DNA of 21,150 nt. Origin: Saccoglossus kowalevskii. Its lineage: Eukaryota; Hemichordata; Enteropneusta; Harrimaniidae. A program made the position numbers and the translations under genes. Within the stretch, counting starts at the first letter, position 1. Each line of letters starts with the position of its first letter. Location: assembly GCF_000003605.2 (NCBI RefSeq), contig NW_003149097.1, positions 1 to 21,150 of the forward strand, given 5' to 3'. The notes under the pieces were generated by a model, which did not search any database, was not told the DNA's origin, and saw only the letters and a list, made by a program, of their open reading frames with translations. Shown here piece by piece: positions 1 through 10,682 of the stretch.

Positions 1-24
1 TACGTGATCTGTGTGACATTCAAT
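1..24. repeat. Landmark monomer, copy 1 (left-truncated)
   Basis: The window begins inside this monomer at TACGTGATCTGTGTG, followed by ACATTCAAT. The first seven bases expected from the other copies lie outside the window. Confidence 0.85.
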
Positions 25-830
25 GTGATATTATGTGGTATGCATGACAGTCGCTACTAGTGATATTATGCAGTATGCATGAACATTCGCTGTGAGTGAT
101 ATTATGTGGCATGCATGATATTCGCTACGAGTGATATTATGTGGCATGCATGACATTCGCTACGAGTGATATTATGTGGTATGCGTGACATTCACTACGA
201 GTGATATTATGTGGCATGCATGACATTCACTACAAGTGATATTATGTGACGTGCATGACATTCGCTACAAGTGATATTATGTGGTACGCATGACATTCAC
301 TACAAGTGATATTATGTGGCACGCATGACATTCGCTACTAGTGATATTAAGTGGCACGCATGACATTCACTACAAGTGATATTATGTGGCATGCATGACA
401 TTCACTACAAGTGATATTATGTGGCATTCATGAAATTCGCTGCAAGTGATATTATGTGGTATGGATGACATTCGCTACAAGTGATAGTATGTGGCATGCA
501 TGACATTCGCTAGTAATGATATTATGTGGTATGCACGACAGTCGCTACTAGTGATATTATGCGGTATGCATGACATTCGCGGTGAGTGATATTATGTGGC
601 ATGCATGATATTCGCTACGAGTGATATTATGTGGCATGCATGACATTCGCTATGAGTGATATTATGTGGTATGCGTGACAATCGCTGTGAATGATATTAT
701 GCGGTATGCATGACATTCACTGCAAGTGATATTACAAGGCATGCATAACATTCGCTGCGAGTGATATTATAAGGCATGCATGACATTCGCTACGAGTGAT
801 ATTATGTGGCATGCATGACATTCGCTACGA

Positions 831-1250
831 GTGATATTATGTGGCACGCATGCATGGCATTCACTACAAGTGATATTACGTGGCATGCATGACATTCACT
901 ACAAGTGATATTATGTGGTATGCATGACATTCACTACAAGTGATATTATGTGGTATGCATGACATTCACTACAAGTGATATTATGTGGTATGCGTGACAT
1001 TTGCTGTGAGTGATTTTATGCGGTATGCATGACATTCGCTGTGAGTTTTATTATGTAGCATGCATGATATTCGCTACGAGTGATATTATGTAGCATGCAT
1101 GACATTCGCTACAAGTGATATTATGTGGCACGCATGACATTCACTACAAGTGATATGTGGCATACATGACATTCGCTACGAGTGATATTATGTGGTATGC
1201 ATGACATTCGCTACAAGTTATATATGTGGTACGCATGACATTCCCTACAT
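831..1250. repeat. 420-bp cassette, copy 1 (ACATG subfamily)
   Basis: Twelve monomers run in fixed order. A 39-bp head has CACGCATGCATGG, followed by an ATTACGTGG monomer and three TATGC monomers. The third of these is GCGTGACATTTGCTGTGA. Then come ATGCGG, GTTTTATTATGTAGC, a second ATGTAGC, a 32-bp GATATGTGGCATAC form, and the 34-bp GTTATATATGTGG form before TTCCCTACAT. The length is exactly 12 x 35 because +4, -3 and -1 cancel. Downstream it carries the ATAATGTATGC variant. Confidence 0.88.
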
Positions 1251-1530
1251 GTGATATTATGTGGTACGCATGACATTCACTGCAAGTGATATTATGTGGT
1301 ATGCATGGCATTCGCTACAAGTGATATTATAATGTATGCATGACATTCGCTACTAGTGATATTATAAGGTATGCATGACATTCGCTAGTAGTGATATTAT
1401 GTGGTATGCATGACATTCGCTACAAGTGATATTATGTGGCATGCATGACATTCACTACGAGTGATATTATGTGGCATGCATGACATACACTACAAGTGAT
1501 ATTATGTGGCATGCATGACATTCGCTACGA

Positions 1531-1950
1531 GTGATATTATGTGGCACGCATGCATGGCATTCACTACAAGTGATATTACGTGGCATGCATGACATTCACT
1601 ACAAGTGATATTATGTGGTATGCATGACATTCACTACAAGTGATATTATGTGGTATGCATGACATTCACTACAAGTGATATTATGTGGTATGCGTGACAT
1701 TTGCTGTGAGTGATATTATGCGGTATGCATGACATTCGCTGTGAGTTTTATTATGTAGCATGCATGATATTCGCTACGAGTGATATTATGTAGCATGCAT
1801 GACATTCGCTACAAGTGATATTATGTGGCACGCATGACATTCACTACAAGTGATATGTGGCATACATGACATTCGCTACGAGTGATATTATGTGGTATGC
1901 ATGACATTCGCTACAAGTTATATATGTGGTACGCATGACATTCCCTACAA
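1531..1950. repeat. 420-bp cassette, copy 2 (ACAAG subfamily)
   Basis: It has the same monomer order as copy 1, exactly 700 bp (20 monomers) downstream. It ends TTCCCTACAA and is followed by the private ATGCTTGACATTC variant, which it shares with copy 4. Upstream it shares the rare GACATACAC monomer (near 1481) with copies 3 and 4. Confidence 0.88.
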
Positions 1951-2860
1951 GTGATATTATGTGGTACGCATGACATTCACTGCAAGTGATATTATGTGGT
2001 ATGCATGGTATTCGCTACAAGTGATATTATAAGGTATGCTTGACATTCGCTACTAGTGATATTATAAGGTATGCATGACATTCGCTAGTAGTGATATTAT
2101 GTGGTATGCATGACATTCGCTACAAGTGATATTATGTGGCATGCATGACATTCACTACGAGTGATATTATGTGGCATGCATGACATTCACTACAAGTGAT
2201 ATTATGTGGTATGCATGACATTCGCTGGTAGTGATATTATGTGGTATGCATGACATTCGCTACAAGTGATATTATGTGGCATGCATGACATTCACTACGA
2301 GTGATATTATGTGGCATGCATGACATTCATTACATGTGATATTATGTGGCATGCATGACATTCGCTACGAGTGATATTATGTGGTACACATGACATTCAC
2401 TACAAGTGATATTATGTGGCACGCATGACATTCGCTAGTAGTGATATTATGTGGTATACATGATATTCGCTACAAGTGATATTATATGGCATGCATGACA
2501 TTCGCTACAAGTGATATTATATGGCATGCATGACATTCACTACAAGTGATATTATGTGGCATACATGACATTCGCTACAAGTGATATTATGTGGCATGCA
2601 TGACATTCGCTAGTAATGATATTATGTGGTATGCATGACAGTCGCTACTAGTGATATTATGCGGTATGCATGACATTCGCTACGAGTGATATTATGTGGT
2701 ATGCGTGACAATCGCTGTGAATGATATTATGCGGTATGCATGACATTCACTGCAAGTGATATTACAAGGCATGCATAACATTCGCTGCGAGTGATATTAT
2801 AAGGCATGCATGACATTCGCTACGAGTCATATTATGTGGCATGCATGACATTCGCTACGA
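1531..2860. repeat. Segmental copy A, paralogous to 5300-6699
   Basis: It aligns with 5300-6699 at a constant offset of 3769 bp up to about 2660, sharing rare variants such as GCTTGACATTC, CGCTGGTAG and CATTACATG. The offset then rises by 70 bp to 3839. This copy lacks two monomers (the CGCGGTGAG and GATATTCGC pair region) present in the other. Confidence 0.8.
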
Positions 2861-2899
2861 GTGATATTATGTGGCATGCATGCATGACATTCACTACAA
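2861..2899. repeat. Lone 39-bp monomer (extra GCAT)
   Basis: This monomer carries GGCATGCATGCATGAC, a GCAT duplication that produces a 12-base perfect palindrome (CATGCATGCATG). It is followed by ATTACGTGG but not by the rest of the cassette. Confidence 0.85.
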
Positions 2900-3179
2900 G
2901 TGATATTACGTGGCATGCATGACATTCACTGCAAGTGATATTATGTGGCATGCATAACATTCGCTACAAGTGATATTATGTGGCACGCATGACATTCACT
3001 ACAAGTGATATTATGTTGCACGCATGACATTCGCTAGTAGTGATATTATGTGGTATGCATGACATTCGCTACAAGTGATATTATGTGGCATGCATGACAT
3101 TCACTACGAGTGATATTATGTGGCATGCATGACATACACTACAAGTGATATTATGTGGCATGCATGACATTCGCTACGA

Positions 3180-3599
3180 GTGATATTATGTGGCACGCAT
3201 GCATGGCATTCACTACAAGTGATATTACGTGGCATGCATGACATTCACTACAAGTGATATTATGTGGTATGCATGACATTCACTACAAGTGATATTATGT
3301 GGTATGCATGACATTCACTACAAGTGATATTATGTGGTATGCGTGACATTTGCTGTGAGTGATATTATGCGGTATGCATGACATTCGCTGTGAGTTTTAT
3401 TATGTAGCATGCATGATATTCGCTACGAGTGATATTATGTAGCATGCATGACATTCGCTACAAGTGATATTATGTGGCACGCATGACATTCACTACAAGT
3501 GATATGTGGCATACATGACATTCGCTACGAGTGATATTATGTGGTATGCATGACATTCGCTACAAGTTATATATGTGGTACGCATGACATTCCCTACAT
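3180..3599. repeat. 420-bp cassette, copy 3 (ACATG subfamily)
   Basis: This is a complete twelve-monomer cassette ending TCCCTACAT and followed by ATAATGTATGC, as in copies 1, 6 and 7. The upstream GACATACAC monomer (near 3130) is shared with copies 2 and 4, so the left side and right side have different closest relatives. That pattern fits an exchange inside the cassette. Confidence 0.88.
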
Positions 3600-3984
3600 G
3601 TGATATTATGTGGTACGCATGACATTCACTGCAAGTGATATTATGTGGTATGCATGGCATTCGCTACAAGTGATATTATAATGTATGCATGACATTCGCT
3701 ACTAGTGATATTATAAGGTATGCATGACATTCGCTAGTAGTGATATTATGTGGTATGCATGACATTCGCTACAAGTGATATTATGTGGCATGCATGGCAT
3801 TCACTACGAGTGATATTATGTGGCATGCATGACATTCACTACAAGTGATATTATGTGGCATGCATGACATTCGCTACGAGTGATATTATGTGGTACGCAT
3901 GACATTCACTACAAGTGATATTATGTGGCATGCATGACATTCACTACAAGTGATATTATGTGGCATTCATGAAATTCACTACAA

Positions 3985-4264
3985 GTGATATTATGTGGTA
4001 TGCATGACATTCGCTATGAGTGATATTATGTGGCACGCATGACATTCGCTACAAGTGATATTATAAGGTATGCATGACATTCACTACAAGTGATATTATG
4101 TGGCATGCATGACATTCACTACAAGTGATATTATGTGGTATGCATGACATTCGCTATGAGTGATATTATGTGGCACGCATGACATTCGCTACAAGTGATA
4201 TTATAAAGTATGCATGACATTCGCTACTAGTGATATTATAAAGTATGCATGACATTCGCTAGTA
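3985..4264. repeat. 140-bp tetramer doublet, unit 1
   Basis: The four-monomer block CGCTATGA, CACGC-CGCTACAA, ATAAGG-CACTACAA, GCATGC-CACTACAA is repeated at 140 bp. The second copy keeps only its first two monomers in the same form before diverging to ATAAAGTATGC monomers. Confidence 0.75.
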
Positions 4265-4544
4265 GTGATATTATGTGGTATGCATGACATTCGCTACAAG
4301 TGATATTATGTGGCATGCATGACATTCACTACGAGTGATATTATGTGGCATGCATGACATTCACTACAAGTGATATTATGTGGCATGCATGACATTCACT
4401 ACAAGTGATATTATGTGGCATTCATGAAATTCGCTGCAAGTGATATTATGTGGCATGCATGACATTCGCTAGTAATGATATTATGTGGTATGCATGACAT
4501 TCGCTACAAGTGATATTATGTGGTATGTATGACATTCGCTGTGA

Positions 4545-4575
4545 GTGATATTACGTGATCTGTGTGACATTCAAT
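4545..4575. repeat. Landmark monomer, copy 2 (31 bp)
   Basis: GTGATATTACGTGATCTG replaces the usual GTGATATTATGTGG start, and the tail is shortened to ATTCAAT, four bases less than a normal monomer. It is preceded by GGTATGTATGACATTC and GCTGTGA, and followed by the CAGTCGCTACTA monomer. This flanking context is shared with most other copies, so the copies descend from one ancestral segment. Confidence 0.9.
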
Positions 4576-4682
4576 GTGATATTATGTGGTATGCATGACA
4601 GTCGCTACTAGTGATATTATGCAGTATGCATGACATTCGCTGTGAGTGATATTATGTGGCATGCATGATATTCACTACAAGT

Positions 4683-5230
4683 GATATGTGGCATACATGA
4701 CATTCGCTACGAGTGATATTATGTGGTACGCATGACATTCCCTACAAGTGATATTATGTGGTACGCATGACATTCACTGCAAGTGATATTATGTGGTATG
4801 CATGGCATTCGCTACTAGTGATATTATAAAGTATGCATGACATTCGCTACAAGTGATATTATGTGGCACGCATGACATTCACTACAAGTGATATGTGGCA
4901 TACATGATATTCGCTACAAGTGATATTATGTGGTATGCATGACATTCGCTACAAGTTATATATGTGGTTCGCATGACATTCCCTACAAGTGATATTATGT
5001 GGTATGCATGACATTCACTGCAAGTGATATTATGTGGTAAGCATGGCATTCGCTACAAGTGATATTATGTGGCACGCATGACATTCACTACAAGTGATAT
5101 GTGGCATACATGACATTCGCTACGAGCGATATTATGTGGTATGCATGACATTCGCTACAAGTTATATATGTGGTACGCATGACATTCCCTACAAGTGATA
5201 TTATGTGGTACGCGTGACATTCACTGCAAG
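4683..5230. repeat. Triplicated cassette tail, about 206-bp step
   Basis: The GATATGTGGCATAC monomer appears at 4683, 4890 and 5096, spaced 207 and 206 bp, each followed by cassette-tail monomers and CATTCCCTAC. The spacings are six monomers minus 3 or minus 4, as expected from the short forms inside. The first copy lacks the 34-bp GTTATATATG monomer and the second has a private GTGGTTCGCATG. The next cassette (copy 4) follows directly. Confidence 0.8.
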
Positions 5231-5299
5231 TGATATTATGTGGCATGCATGACATACACTACAAGTGATATTATGTGGCATGCATGACATTCGCTACGA

Positions 5300-5719
5300 G
5301 TGATATTATGTGGCACGCATGCATGGCATTCACTACAAGTGATATTACGTGGCATGCATGACATTCACTACAAGTGATATTATGTGGTATGCATGACATT
5401 CACTACAAGTGATATTATGTGGTATGCATGACATTCACTACAAGTGATATTATGTGGTATGCGTGACATTTGCTGTGAGTGATATTATGCGGTATGCATG
5501 ACATTCGCTGTGAGTTTTATTATGTAGCATGCATGATATTCGCTACGAGTGATATTATGTAGCATGCATGACATTCGCTACAAGTGATATTATGTGGCAC
5601 GCATGACATTCACTACAAGTGATATGTGGCATACATGACATTCGCTACGAGTGATATTATGTGGTATGCATGACATTCGCTACAAGTTATATATGTGGTA
5701 CGCATGACATTCCCTACAA
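5300..5719. repeat. 420-bp cassette, copy 4 (ACAAG subfamily)
   Basis: This is a complete cassette ending TCCCTACAA, followed by ATGCTTGACATTC as in copy 2. It aligns with copy 2 at a constant offset of 3769 bp for over 1 kb. On its left it abuts the 206-bp triplication, with a junction near 5225-5250. Confidence 0.88.
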
Positions 5720-6699
5720 GTGATATTATGTGGTACGCATGACATTCACTGTAAGTGATATTATGTGGTATGCATGGCATTCGCTACAAGTGATATTATA
5801 AGGTATGCTTGACATTCGCTACTAGTGATATTATAAGGTATGCATGACATTCGCTAGTAGTGATATTATGTGGTATGCATGACATTCGCTACAAGTGATA
5901 TTATGTGGCATGCATGACATTCACTACGAGTGATATTATGTGGCATGCATGACATTCACTACAAGTGATATTATGTGGTATGCATGACATTCGCTGGTAG
6001 TGATATTATGTGGTATGCATGACATTCGCTACAAGTGATATTATGTGGCATGCATGACATTCACTACGAGTGATATTATGTGGCATGCATGACATTCATT
6101 ACATGTGATATTATGTGGCATGCATGACATTCGCTACGAGTGATATTATGTGGTACACATGACATTCACTGCAAGTGATATTATGTGGCACGCATGACAT
6201 TCGCTAGTAGTGATATTATGTGGTATACATGATATTCGCTACAAGTGATATTATATGGCATGCATGACATTCGCTACAAGTGATATTATATGGCATGCAT
6301 GACATTCACTACATGTGATATTATGTGGCATACATGACATTCGCTACAAGTGATATTATGTGGCATGCATGACATTCGCTAGTAATGATATTATGTGGTA
6401 TGCATGACAGTTGCTACTAGTAATATTATGCGGTATGCATGACATTCGCGGTGAGTGATATTATGTGGCATGCATGATATTCGCTACGAGTGATATTATG
6501 TGGCATGCATGACATTCGCTACGAGTGATATTATGTGGTATGCGTGACAATCGCTGTGAATGATATTATGCGGTATGCATGACATTCACTGCAAGTGATA
6601 TTACAAGGCATGCATAACATTCGCTGCGAGTGATATTATAAGGCATGCATGACATTCGCTACGAGTGATATTATGTGGCATGCATGACATTCGCTATGA
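5300..6699. repeat. Segmental copy B, paralogous to 1531-2860
   Basis: This is the 1400-bp counterpart of copy A. Shared rare variants over more than 1 kb show common descent of the whole segment rather than of single monomers. Private changes include CAGTTGCTACTAGTAATATT near 6408 and CATTCACTACATG near 6303. Confidence 0.8.
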
Positions 6700-7119
6700 G
6701 TGATATTATGTGGCACGCATGCATGGCATTCACTACAAGTGATATTACGTGGCATGCATGACATTCACTACAAGTGATATTATGTGGTATGCATGACATT
6801 CACTACAAGTGATATTATGTGGTATGCATGACATTCACTACAAGTGATATTATGTGGTATGCGTGACATTTGCTGTGAGTGATATTATGCGGTATGCATG
6901 ACATTCGCTGTGAGTTTTATTATGTAGCATGCATGATATTCGCTACGAGTGATATTATGTAGCATGCATGACATTCGCTACAAGTGATATTATGTGGCAC
7001 GCATGACATTCACTACAAGTGATATGTGGCATACATGACATTCGCTACGAGTGATATTATGTGGTATGCATGACATTCGCTACAAGTTATATATGTGGTA
7101 CGCATGACATTCCCTACAA
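6700..7119. repeat. 420-bp cassette, copy 5 (ACAAG subfamily)
   Basis: This complete cassette lies exactly 1400 bp (40 monomers) after copy 4. It ends TCCCTACAA and is followed by TAAGCATGGC and a second CATTCCCTAC monomer near 7214, both differing from copies 2 and 4. Confidence 0.88.
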
Positions 7120-7504
7120 GTGATATTATGTGGTACGCATGACATTCACTGCAAGTGATATTATGTGGTAAGCATGGCATTCGCTACAAGTGATATTATA
7201 AGGTATGCATGACATTCCCTACTAGTGATATTATAAGGTATGCATGACATTCGCTAGTAGTGATATTATGTGGTATGCATGACATTCGCTACAAGTGATA
7301 TTATGTGGCATGCATGACATTCACTACGAGTGATATTATGTGGCATGCATGACATTCACTACAAGTGATATTATGTGGCATGCATGACATTCGCTACGAG
7401 TGATATTATGTGGTACGCATGACATTCACTACAAGTGATATTATGTGGCATGCATGACATTCACTACAAGTGATATTATGTGGCATTCATGAAATTCACT
7501 ACAA

Positions 7505-7784
7505 GTGATATTATGTGGTATGCATGACATTCGCTATGAGTGATATTATGTGGCACGCATGACATTCGCTACAAGTGATATTATAAGGTATGCATTACAT
7601 TCACTACAAGTGATATTATGTGGCATGCATGACATTCACTACAAGTGATATTATGTGGTATGCATGACATTCGCTATGAGTGATATTATGTGGCACGCAT
7701 GACATTCGCTACAAGTGATATTATAAGGTATGCATGACATTCACTACAAGTGATATTATGTGGCATGCATGACATTCACTACAA
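7505..7784. repeat. 140-bp tetramer doublet, unit 2
   Basis: Two complete four-monomer blocks, 7505-7644 and 7645-7784, are nearly identical (one copy has GCATTACATTC for GCATGACATTC near 7585). They are followed by the GGCATTCATGAAATTC monomer. Confidence 0.8.
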
Positions 7785-8204
7785 GTGATATTATGTGGCA
7801 TTCATGAAATTCGCTGCAAGTGATATTATGTGGCATGCATGACATTCACTAGTAATGATATTATGTGGTATGCATGACATTCGCTACAAGTGATATTATG
7901 TGGTATGCATGACAGTCGCTACTAGTGATATTATGCGGTATGCATGACATTCGCTGTGAGTGATATTATGTGGCATGCATGATATTCGCTACGAGTGATA
8001 TTATGTGGCATGCATGACATTCGCTACGAGTGATATTATGTGGTATGCGTGACAATCGCTGTGAATGATATTATGCGGTATGTATGACATTCACTGCAAG
8101 TGATATTACAAGGCAAGCATAACATTCGCTGCTAGTGATATTATAAGGCATGCATGACATTCGCTACGAGTCATATTATGTGGCATGCATGATATTCGCT
8201 ACGA

Positions 8205-8243
8205 GTGATATTATGTGGCACGCATGCATGACATTCACTACAA
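8205..8243. repeat. Lone 39-bp monomer (extra GCAT)
   Basis: This is a CACGCATGCATGAC head monomer followed by ATTACGTGG and then CACTGCAAATG, not the cassette. Its context matches that at 2861 and 14839 (a GAGTCATATT monomer lies just upstream in each). Confidence 0.85.
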
Positions 8244-8908
8244 GTGATATTACGTGGCATGCATGACATTCACTGCAAATGATATTATGTGGCATGCATA
8301 ACATTCGCTACAAGTGATATTATGTGGCACGCATGACATTCACTACAAGTGATATTATGTGGCACGCATGACATTCGCTAGTAGTGATATTATGTGGTAT
8401 GCATGACATTCGCTACAAGTGATATTATGTGGCATGCATGACATTCGCTACAAGTGATATTATGTGGCACGCATGACATTCGCTACAAGTGATATTATGT
8501 GGCACGCATGACATTCACTACAAGTGATATTATGTGGCACGCATGACATTCGCTACTAGTGATATTATAAGGTATGCATGACATTCGCTACTATTGATAT
8601 TATAAGGTATGCATGACATTCGCTAGTAGTGATATTATGTGGTATGCATGACATTCGCTACAAGTGATATTATGTGGCATGCATGACATTCACTACGAGT
8701 GATATTATGTGGCATGCATGACATTCACTACAAGTGATATTATGTGGCATGCATGACATTCACTACAAGTGATATTATGTGGCATTCATGAAATTCGCTG
8801 CAAGTGATATTATGTGGCATGCATGACATTCGCTAGTAATGATATTATGTGGTATGCATGACATTCGCTACAAGTGATATTATGTGGTATGTATGACATT
8901 CGCTGTGA

Positions 8909-8939
8909 GTGATATTACGTGATCTGTGTGACATTCAAT
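8909..8939. repeat. Landmark monomer, copy 3 (31 bp)
   Basis: It has the same 31-bp sequence and the same flanks as the copy at 4545, including the following CAGTCGCTACTA and ATGCAGTATGC monomers. It lies 4364 bp from copy 2. Confidence 0.9.
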
Positions 8940-9746
8940 GTGATATTATGTGGTATGCATGACAGTCGCTACTAGTGATATTATGCAGTATGCATGACAT
9001 TCGCTGTGAGTGATATTATGTGGCATGCATGATATTCGCTACGAGTGATATTATGTGGCATGCATGACATTTGCTACGAGTGATATTATGTGGTATGCGT
9101 GACATTCACTACGAGTGATATTATGTGGCATGCATGACATTCACTACAAGTGATATTATGTGGCGTGCATGACATTCGCTACGAGTGATATTATGTGGTA
9201 CGCATGACATTCACTACAAGTGATATTATGTGGCACGCATGACATTCGCTACTAGTGATATTATGTGGCACGCATGACATTCACTACAAGTAATATTATG
9301 TGGCATGCATGACATTCACTACAAGTGATATTATGTGGCATTCATGAAATTCGCTGCAAGTGATATTATGTGGTATGGATGACATTCGCTACAAGTGATA
9401 TTATGTGGCATGCATGACATTCGCTAGTAATGATATTATGTGGTATGCATGACAGTCGCTACTAGTGATATTATGCGGTATGCATGACATTCGCGGTGAG
9501 TGATATTATGTGGCATGCATGATATTCGCTACGAGTGATATTATGTGGCATGCATGACATTCGCTACGAGTGATATTATGTGGTATGCGTGACAATCGCT
9601 GTGAATGATATTATCTGGTATGCATGACATTCACTGCAAGTGATATTGCAAGGCATGCATAACATTCGCTGCGAGTGATATTATGTGGCATGCATGATAT
9701 TCGCTACGAGTGATATTATGTGGCACGCATGACATTCACTACAAGT

Positions 9747-10016
9747 GATATGTGGCATACATGACATTCGCTACGAGTGATATTATGTGGTATGCATGAC
9801 ATTCGCTGTGAGTTTTATTATGTAGCATGCATGATATTCGCTACGAGTGATATTATGTAGCATGCATGACATTCGCTACAAGTGATATTATGTGGCATGC
9901 ATGACATTCACTACAAGTGATATGTGGCATACATGACATTCGCTACGAGTGATATTATGTGGTATGCATGACATTCGCTACAAGTTATATATGTGGTACG
10001 CATGACATTCCCTACA
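9747..10016. repeat. Cassette copy 6, head-less chimera
   Basis: Its left part begins with a tail-type GATATGTGGCATAC monomer (9747), then one TATGC monomer, then jumps straight to CGCTGTGAGTTTTATTATG (from 9804). From there it runs through the normal tail, including a second GATATGTGG at 9919, to CCTACAT. The 39-bp head and the monomers after it are absent. The simplest reading is an unequal exchange joining a cassette tail to a cassette middle. Confidence 0.8.
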
Positions 10017-10402
10017 TGTGATATTATGTGGTACGCATGACATTCACTGCAAGTGATATTATGTGGTATGCATGGCATTCGCTACAAGTGATATTATAAT
10101 GTATGCATGACATTCGCTACTAGTGATATTATAAGGTATGCATGACATTCGCTAGTAGTGATATTATGTGGTATGCATGACATTCGCTACAAGTGATATT
10201 ATGTGCCATGCATGACATTCACTACGAGTGATATTATGTGGCATGCATGACATTCACTACAAGTGATATTATGTGGCATGCATGACATTCGCTACGAGTG
10301 ATATTATGTGTTACGCATGACATTCACTACAAGTGATATTATGTGGCATGCATGACATTCACTACAAGTGATATTATGTGGCATTCATGAAATTCACTAC
10401 AA

Positions 10403-10682
10403 GTGATATTATGTGGTGTGCATGACATTCGCTATGAGTGATATTATGTGGCACGCATGACATTCGCTACAAGTGATATTATAAGGTATGCATGACATTC
10501 ACTACAAGTGATATTATGTGGCATGCATGACATTCACTACAAGTGATATTATGTGGTATGCATGACATTCGCTATGAGTGATATTATGTGGCACGCATGA
10601 CATTCGCTACAAGTGATATTATAAGGTATGCATGACATTCACTACAAGTGATATTATGTGGCATGCATGACATTCACTACAA
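10403..10682. repeat. 140-bp tetramer doublet, unit 3
   Basis: Two four-monomer blocks, 10403-10542 and 10543-10682, are followed by GGCATTCATGAAATTC as in unit 2. The first has a private GTGGTGTGCATG. A third, single block within the 875-bp duplication starts near 11418. Confidence 0.8.

Larger units (their letters stand above)
831..2230. repeat. 700-bp tandem duplication (20 monomers x 2)
   Basis: Positions 831-1530 and 1531-2230 align without a gap at an offset of exactly 700 bp, including the whole cassette and about eight following monomers. The copies differ by scattered substitutions: ATAATG versus ATAAGG, GCATGGC versus GCATGGT, TGCATGAC versus TGCTTGAC, and the last monomers. The duplication is fairly recent but not identical. 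Confidence 0.85.
1..4551. repeat. Higher-order unit 1 (130 monomers)
   Basis: This unit runs from the landmark at the window start to the next landmark. It contains cassette copies 1, 2 and 3, a lone 39-bp monomer at 2861, and a 140-bp doublet near 3985. Its 4551 bases equal 130 x 35 plus 1. That excess is fully explained by four +4 monomers, three -3, three -1, one -4 landmark and a single-base insertion near 82 (GCATGAACATTC). Its first roughly 700 bases closely match the starts of units 3 and 4. Whether the landmark is a true unit boundary or only a convenient marker is my choice of convention. Confidence 0.75.
4552..8915. repeat. Higher-order unit 2 (125 monomers)
   Basis: This unit holds the 206-bp triplication (4683-5230), cassette copies 4 and 5 exactly 1400 bp apart, a lone 39-bp monomer at 8205, and a 140-bp doublet at 7505-7784. 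Its 4364 bases equal 125 x 35 minus 11, matching the counted three +4, five -3, four -1 and one -4 variants. The stretch 5300-6699 is paralogous to 1531-2860 of unit 1. Its last roughly 270 bases before the landmark match the ends of units 1 and 3. Confidence 0.75.

Noticed and set aside
2873..2888. Z-DNA-forming alternating tract or cruciform at the GCAT duplications.
   Set aside because: The alternating purine-pyrimidine run is only about 12 bases and A/T-rich, too short to claim a structure. It is kept only as part of the palindrome finding.
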